Shown here: piece by piece, positions 15,540 through 18,070 of the stretch
Layout of the letters: every line of letters starts with the position of its first letter
How positions within the stretch are numbered: position 1 is the stretch's first letter
Assembly: GCA_900757705.1 (NCBI GenBank)
Contig: CAAEOW010000059.1
Location: 1-18,070 of the forward strand
DNA length: 18,070 bases
Reading direction: 5' to 3'
From: an uncultured Collinsella sp.
GTDB taxonomy: Bacteria > Actinomycetota > Coriobacteriia > Coriobacteriales > Coriobacteriaceae
Program-made: the position numbers and the translations under genes
The notes under the pieces: model-generated
Databases searched by the model: none
Seen by the model: the letters and a program-made list of their open reading frames with translations, nothing else
Told to the model about the DNA's origin: nothing

Positions 15540-17177
15540 TTAGTACATACCGCCGCCCTGCTGACCAGCGGTAGCAGCAGCGATAGCGTCCTCAAGCTGA
15601 GTGTTTTTGGGCACATCGGAGACGGTGGCCTCGGTGATGAGGATCAGGCTGGCGACAGAAGCAGCGTTCTGCAGGGTGACGCGGCTGACCTTGACGGGGT
15701 CGAGGACGCCCATCTCGATCATGTCGCCCCACTCGCCGTTGGCAGAGTTGAGACCCTGGCCGGCGGGCAGCTCGGCAACCTTGTCGACCACGACAGCGCC
15801 CTCAAAGCCAGCGTTCTTGGCGATGGTGGCGACCGGAGCGGTCAGAGCCTTCTTGACGATGTCGACGCCGATCTTCTCCTCGGGGTCGTCGATCTCGACA
15901 GCATCGAGCGCAGGAGCAGCGTCCATGAAGGCGACGCCACCGCCGGCGACGATGCCCTCCTCGACAGCAGCGCGGGTAGCCTGCAGGGCATCCTCGACGC
16001 GGTGCTTGATCTCCTTGAGCTCGGACTCGGTAGCAGCGCCGACCTTGATGACGGCAACGCCACCGGAGAGCTTGGCCAGGCGCTCCTGGAGCTTCTCACG
16101 GTCGAAGTCAGAGGTGGTGTTCTCCATCTCGCCCTTAATCTGAGCGATGCGGGCGTCGATGGCCTCCTTGGAGCCAGCGCCGCCGACGACGACGGTGTTG
16201 TCCTTGGAGATGGTGACGGACTTAGCAGTACCGAGCATATCGGCGGTGATGTCAGCGACCTTCACGCCCAGCTCGTCCAGAGCGGCCTGGCCACCGGTGA
16301 GGACGGCGATGTCCTCCAGGATGCGCTTGCGGCGATCGCCGTAGCCCGGGGCCTTGACGGCGCAGACGTTGAGAGCGCCACGGATCTTGTTGAGGACCAG
16401 GGTCGGCAGAGCCTCGCCGTCGATGTCCTCAGCGATGATGAGCAGGCCACGGCCGGCGCGCTGGACAGCCTCGAGAACAGGCATGATGTCCTGAACGCTG
16501 GAAATCTTCTGGTCGGTGATGAGGATGTACGGATCCTTCATCACGGCCTCCATGCGGTCGTTGTCCGTGACGAAGTAAGCGGAGACATAGCCCTTGTCGA
16601 ACTGCATGCCCTCGACGGTGTCGATGGTGATGTCGAACGTCTGGGAATCCTCGACGGTGATAACGCCGTCCTTGCCCACGACCTCCATGGCCTCGGCGAT
16701 CTTCTCGCCGACCTCGGGGTCACCAGCGGAGATGGTGCCGACGGAAGCGATCTGCTCCTTGGTCTCGACCGGCTTGGCCTGCTTCTTCATCTCGGCGACG
16801 GCGGCGTTTACGGCCTTGTCGATGCCGCGACGGATGGCCAGCGGGTTGGCGCCGGCGGCGACGTTGCGCAGACCGTCGTTGACGATAGCCTGAGCGAGCA
16901 GGGTTGCGGTGGTGGTGCCGTCACCCACGGTGTCGTTGGTCTTGGTGGCGACCTCCTTCACCAGCTGAGCGCCCATGTTCTCGATGTTGTCCTCGAGCTC
17001 GATCTCCTTAGCGACGGAAACGCCGTCGTTGGTGATGGTCGGAGCACCGAACGTGCGCTGCAGAGCGACATAGCGGCCCTTGGGGCCCATGGTGACGGTA
17101 ACGGCGTCGGCCAGAGTGTTGACGCCCTTGGCGAGCTTAGCGCGGGCATCGGTGTTGAACGTAATGTTCTTTGCCAT
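15540..17177 (-). CDS. groL: Chaperonin GroEL (Hsp60)
   Basis: GroEL forms the double-ring ATP-driven folding chamber. At 545 residues it has the standard length. The N-terminus MAKNITF, the equatorial ATP loop VGDGTTTATLLAQAI (84-98), VTMGPKGR (28-35), the apical segment around DKGYVSAYF and the EEGIVAGGGVAF motif are all present. It ends in GGGMY, a short form of the Gly/Met-rich tail. The start has GGAGG ten bases upstream. It follows groES by 96 bp. The 28-43 region reads GPKGRYVALQRTFGAP, diverging from the common GRNVVLEKSFGAP, as seen in some Actinobacteria. Confidence 0.98.
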   Translation of the reverse strand: MAKNITFNTDARAKLAKGVNTLADAVTVTMGPKGRYVALQRTFGAPTITNDGVSVAKEIELEDNIENMGAQLVKEVATKTNDTVGDGTTTATLLAQAIVNDGLRNVAAGANPLAIRRGIDKAVNAAVAEMKKQAKPVETKEQIASVGTISAGDPEVGEKIAEAMEVVGKDGVITVEDSQTFDITIDTVEGMQFDKGYVSAYFVTDNDRMEAVMKDPYILITDQKISSVQDIMPVLEAVQRAGRGLLIIAEDIDGEALPTLVLNKIRGALNVCAVKAPGYGDRRKRILEDIAVLTGGQAALDELGVKVADITADMLGTAKSVTISKDNTVVVGGAGSKEAIDARIAQIKGEMENTTSDFDREKLQERLAKLSGGVAVIKVGAATESELKEIKHRVEDALQATRAAVEEGIVAGGGVAFMDAAPALDAVEIDDPEEKIGVDIVKKALTAPVATIAKNAGFEGAVVVDKVAELPAGQGLNSANGEWGDMIEMGVLDPVKVSRVTLQNAASVASLILITEATVSDVPKNTQLEDAIAAATAGQQGGGMY

Positions 17178-17273
17178 GGTGAGTAATCCTCCAAAAGAAA
17201 TGTGACTCGCGTCGCCGCTTCCGAGTCCTATGCGGCGACCGCGCTCAAAGACGAATCAGAGATTCTGACGAGA

Positions 17274-17567
17274 CTAGGCCTCGACGACTGCGTAGATGTC
17301 GTCGGCGCGCATGAGCAGATACTTCTCGCCGTCGACCTTGACCTCGTTGCCACCGAACTTACCGTAGATGACAACGTCGCCGACCTTGACGTCCATGGGG
17401 ATGCGCTCACCCTTGTCGTTGACCTTGCCGGCGCCCACGGCAACGATGGTGCCGCGCTGCGGCTTCTCTTGAGCGTTGCTGGCGATGTACAGACCAGAGG
17501 CGGTCTTCTGCTCGGCCTCGTCGGGCTTGACCAGGACGCGATCTGCAAGCGGCTTCAAAGACGACAT
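17274..17567 (-). CDS. groS: Co-chaperonin GroES (Hsp10)
   Basis: GroES caps the GroEL ring as a heptamer. The 97-residue protein starts MSSLKPLADRVLVKP, carries the mobile loop that touches GroEL (about 17-36, including KTASGLYIASNAQEKPQRG) and has the roof and barrel segments VGDVVIYGKFGG and YLLMRADDIYAVVEA. The start at 17567 follows AGGAGG at good spacing. A longer frame reaches an ATG at 17600, but that codon sits in the loop of a leader hairpin and lacks a ribosome site. It is the first gene of the groES-groEL operon. Confidence 0.97.
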   Translation of the reverse strand: MSSLKPLADRVLVKPDEAEQKTASGLYIASNAQEKPQRGTIVAVGAGKVNDKGERIPMDVKVGDVVIYGKFGGNEVKVDGEKYLLMRADDIYAVVEA

Positions 17568-17588
17568 GCTTGTTTCCTCCTTTGTGGG

Positions 17589-17617
17589 CCGCGCGGTCAT
17601 GCCGCGCGGGTTAACCC
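17589..17617 (-). promoter_or_regulatory. Hairpin in the groES leader
   Basis: On the minus strand a perfect CCGCGCGG / CCGCGCGG stem (8 bp, loop CATGA; 17589-17609) lies about 9 bases before the AGGAGG of groES, overlapping a GGGTTAACCC palindrome (17608-17617). It would be part of the mRNA 5' leader. Roles in mRNA stability or heat-sensitive translation are possible but unproven. Confidence 0.5.
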
Positions 17618-17676
17618 TTTTTGTTTGCGTACGCGTTGAATGGTACCCACGAATGGCGGGTTATACAACACAGAGT

Positions 17677-17695
17677 CAAAAAATCTTATTTTTTG
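17677..17695. repeat. A/T palindrome upstream of groES, possible operator
   Basis: CAAAAAAT and ATTTTTTG form a perfect 8-bp inverted repeat around CTT. TTGACT (17674-17679) and TATAAC (17660-17665) lie beside it on the minus strand, but with only 8 bases between them they cannot form a standard promoter together. The site does not match CIRCE (HrcA) or HAIR (HspR). Confidence 0.4.
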
Positions 17696-17723
17696 GCACT
17701 TAGATTTTCTGAATGTCGGAGGA

Positions 17724-17876
17724 TAACCTAACGGTGGCTCCCGGGGCGGACCGGAGGGCATGTAGTTTGCTGCTCTACAGTCCTGCGCAAGACGGAAAGC
17801 ACATTAAGTGCTTTCCTTTGCGTGCGGAACTCGCGACAAACTTCATGCCCTCCGGAGCCACACGGGAGGCAGGTTA
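17724..17876. ncRNA. Long imperfect foldback, candidate structured RNA (strand unknown)
   Basis: Nested complementary segments are TAACCT/AGGTTA (17724-17729, 17871-17876), GTGGCTCC/GGAGCCAC (17734-17741, 17854-17861) and a 19-bp stem with one mismatch (17751-17769, 17837-17855). At the tip is GGAAAGCAC/GTGCTTTCC with a five-base loop (17794-17816). Bulges and a sizeable internal loop separate them. The rod-like layout of about 150 nt recalls 6S RNA, but I do not recognise a conserved 6S, SRP RNA or tmRNA sequence. A palindromic repeat element is an equal possibility. Confidence 0.4.
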
Positions 17877-17935
17877 ACTAATTCGGGCCCGGCATTCAGA
17901 AAAGTCAGTGCAGCAAAATGGCGATGCAGATGGTG

Positions 17936-17973
17936 CGAACAAGAAAGGGGCACGTTGCAGAAACGCGCCCCTT
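17936..17973 (-). terminator. Rho-independent terminator of the right-edge gene
   Basis: On the minus strand AAGGGGC-g-CGTT pairs with AACG-t-GCCCCTT (17962-17973 with 17945-17956; one mismatch) and is followed by TTTCTTGTT. It lies 18 bp after the stop codon of the amidohydrolase gene. Confidence 0.8.
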
Positions 17974-17990
17974 ATGGGTGGGGTATGGGG

Positions 17991-18070
17991 CTAGCGCTCG
18001 TAGATCAGGTTGCCGGCTAGGTAGGTGGCTTGGACTTTGGTGGCTTGGAGTTCTTGGGGGTCGATGGTGA
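17991..18070 (-). CDS. C-terminal end of a probable amidohydrolase (cut by window edge)
   Basis: Only the last 25 codons and a TAG stop are inside the window. The peptide TIDPQELQATKVQATYLAGN, then LIYER, resembles the ending of metal-dependent amidohydrolases of the YtcJ type (pattern: Asp-Pro-x-Glu-Leu, then a strand with Thr-Tyr/Val, then Gly-x-Leu/Val-Val/Ile-Tyr). No catalytic residues are in view, so the assignment rests on this short tail alone. A terminator follows directly. Confidence 0.55.
   Translation of the reverse strand, partial: TIDPQELQATKVQATYLAGNLIYER

Noticed and set aside
15531..17186. Plus-strand open frame of 551 codons covering all of groEL
   Set aside because: Its repetitive Asp/Leu/Gly/Val composition is the complement of the strongly biased groEL codons; groEL itself is certain.
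17690..17720. Possible CIRCE element before groES (TTGGCACTT, N9, GAATGTCGG)
   Set aside because: The left half matches TTAGCACTC at 7 of 9 bases, but the right half matches only about 4 of 9 and the two halves are not complementary.

Overview
The window is GC-rich and reads as chromosome of an actinobacterium of the class Coriobacteriia, most likely Collinsella or a close relative. That placement rests on the feel of the GroEL, ArgCJBD and Mur proteins and on base composition; no 16S or other marker is present. Every protein gene lies on the minus strand; the only plus-strand gene is a tRNA-Val. Nearly all is housekeeping or biosynthesis. No phage, transposase, CRISPR or defence genes are visible.

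Layout, left to right. (1) 1-2951: a cell-wall group read murE, HAD phosphatase, murI (cut by the window edge), with a good sigma70-type promoter before murE. (2) 3000-4880: glutamine-dependent asparagine synthetase with its own terminator. (3) 5030-5569: tRNA-Val(UAC) with promoter and terminator, then about 390 bp of AT-richer non-coding DNA holding a pair of imperfect 30-bp inverted repeats. (4) 5570-10458: argC-argJ-argB-argD, the cyclic route from glutamate to ornithine, preceded by two ARG-box-like palindromes spaced exactly 21 bp apart. (5) 10716-15177: FMN riboswitch, ribU, fused ecfA1-ecfA2, ecfT, then two tandem FMN-binding split-barrel (PPOX-family) genes, apparently one riboflavin-responsive operon. 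(6) 15369-15513: a very large palindrome just after groEL. (7) 15540-17567: groES-groEL. (8) 17568-17990: a non-coding stretch with a groES leader hairpin, an A/T palindrome and a roughly 150-nt foldback that could be a structured RNA. (9) 17991-18070: the C-terminus of a probable amidohydrolase.

The genes suggest two links. The MurE here lacks the Arg of the meso-DAP motif DNPR, so it probably adds a different diamino acid; the nearby argCJBD operon stops at ornithine, and no argF, argG or argH is in the window. Ornithine could therefore feed the cell wall as well as arginine synthesis. Separately, two probable flavin-binding proteins sit directly behind a riboflavin importer under an FMN riboswitch. 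No wholly new system is evident; the most unexplained items are the non-coding structures.
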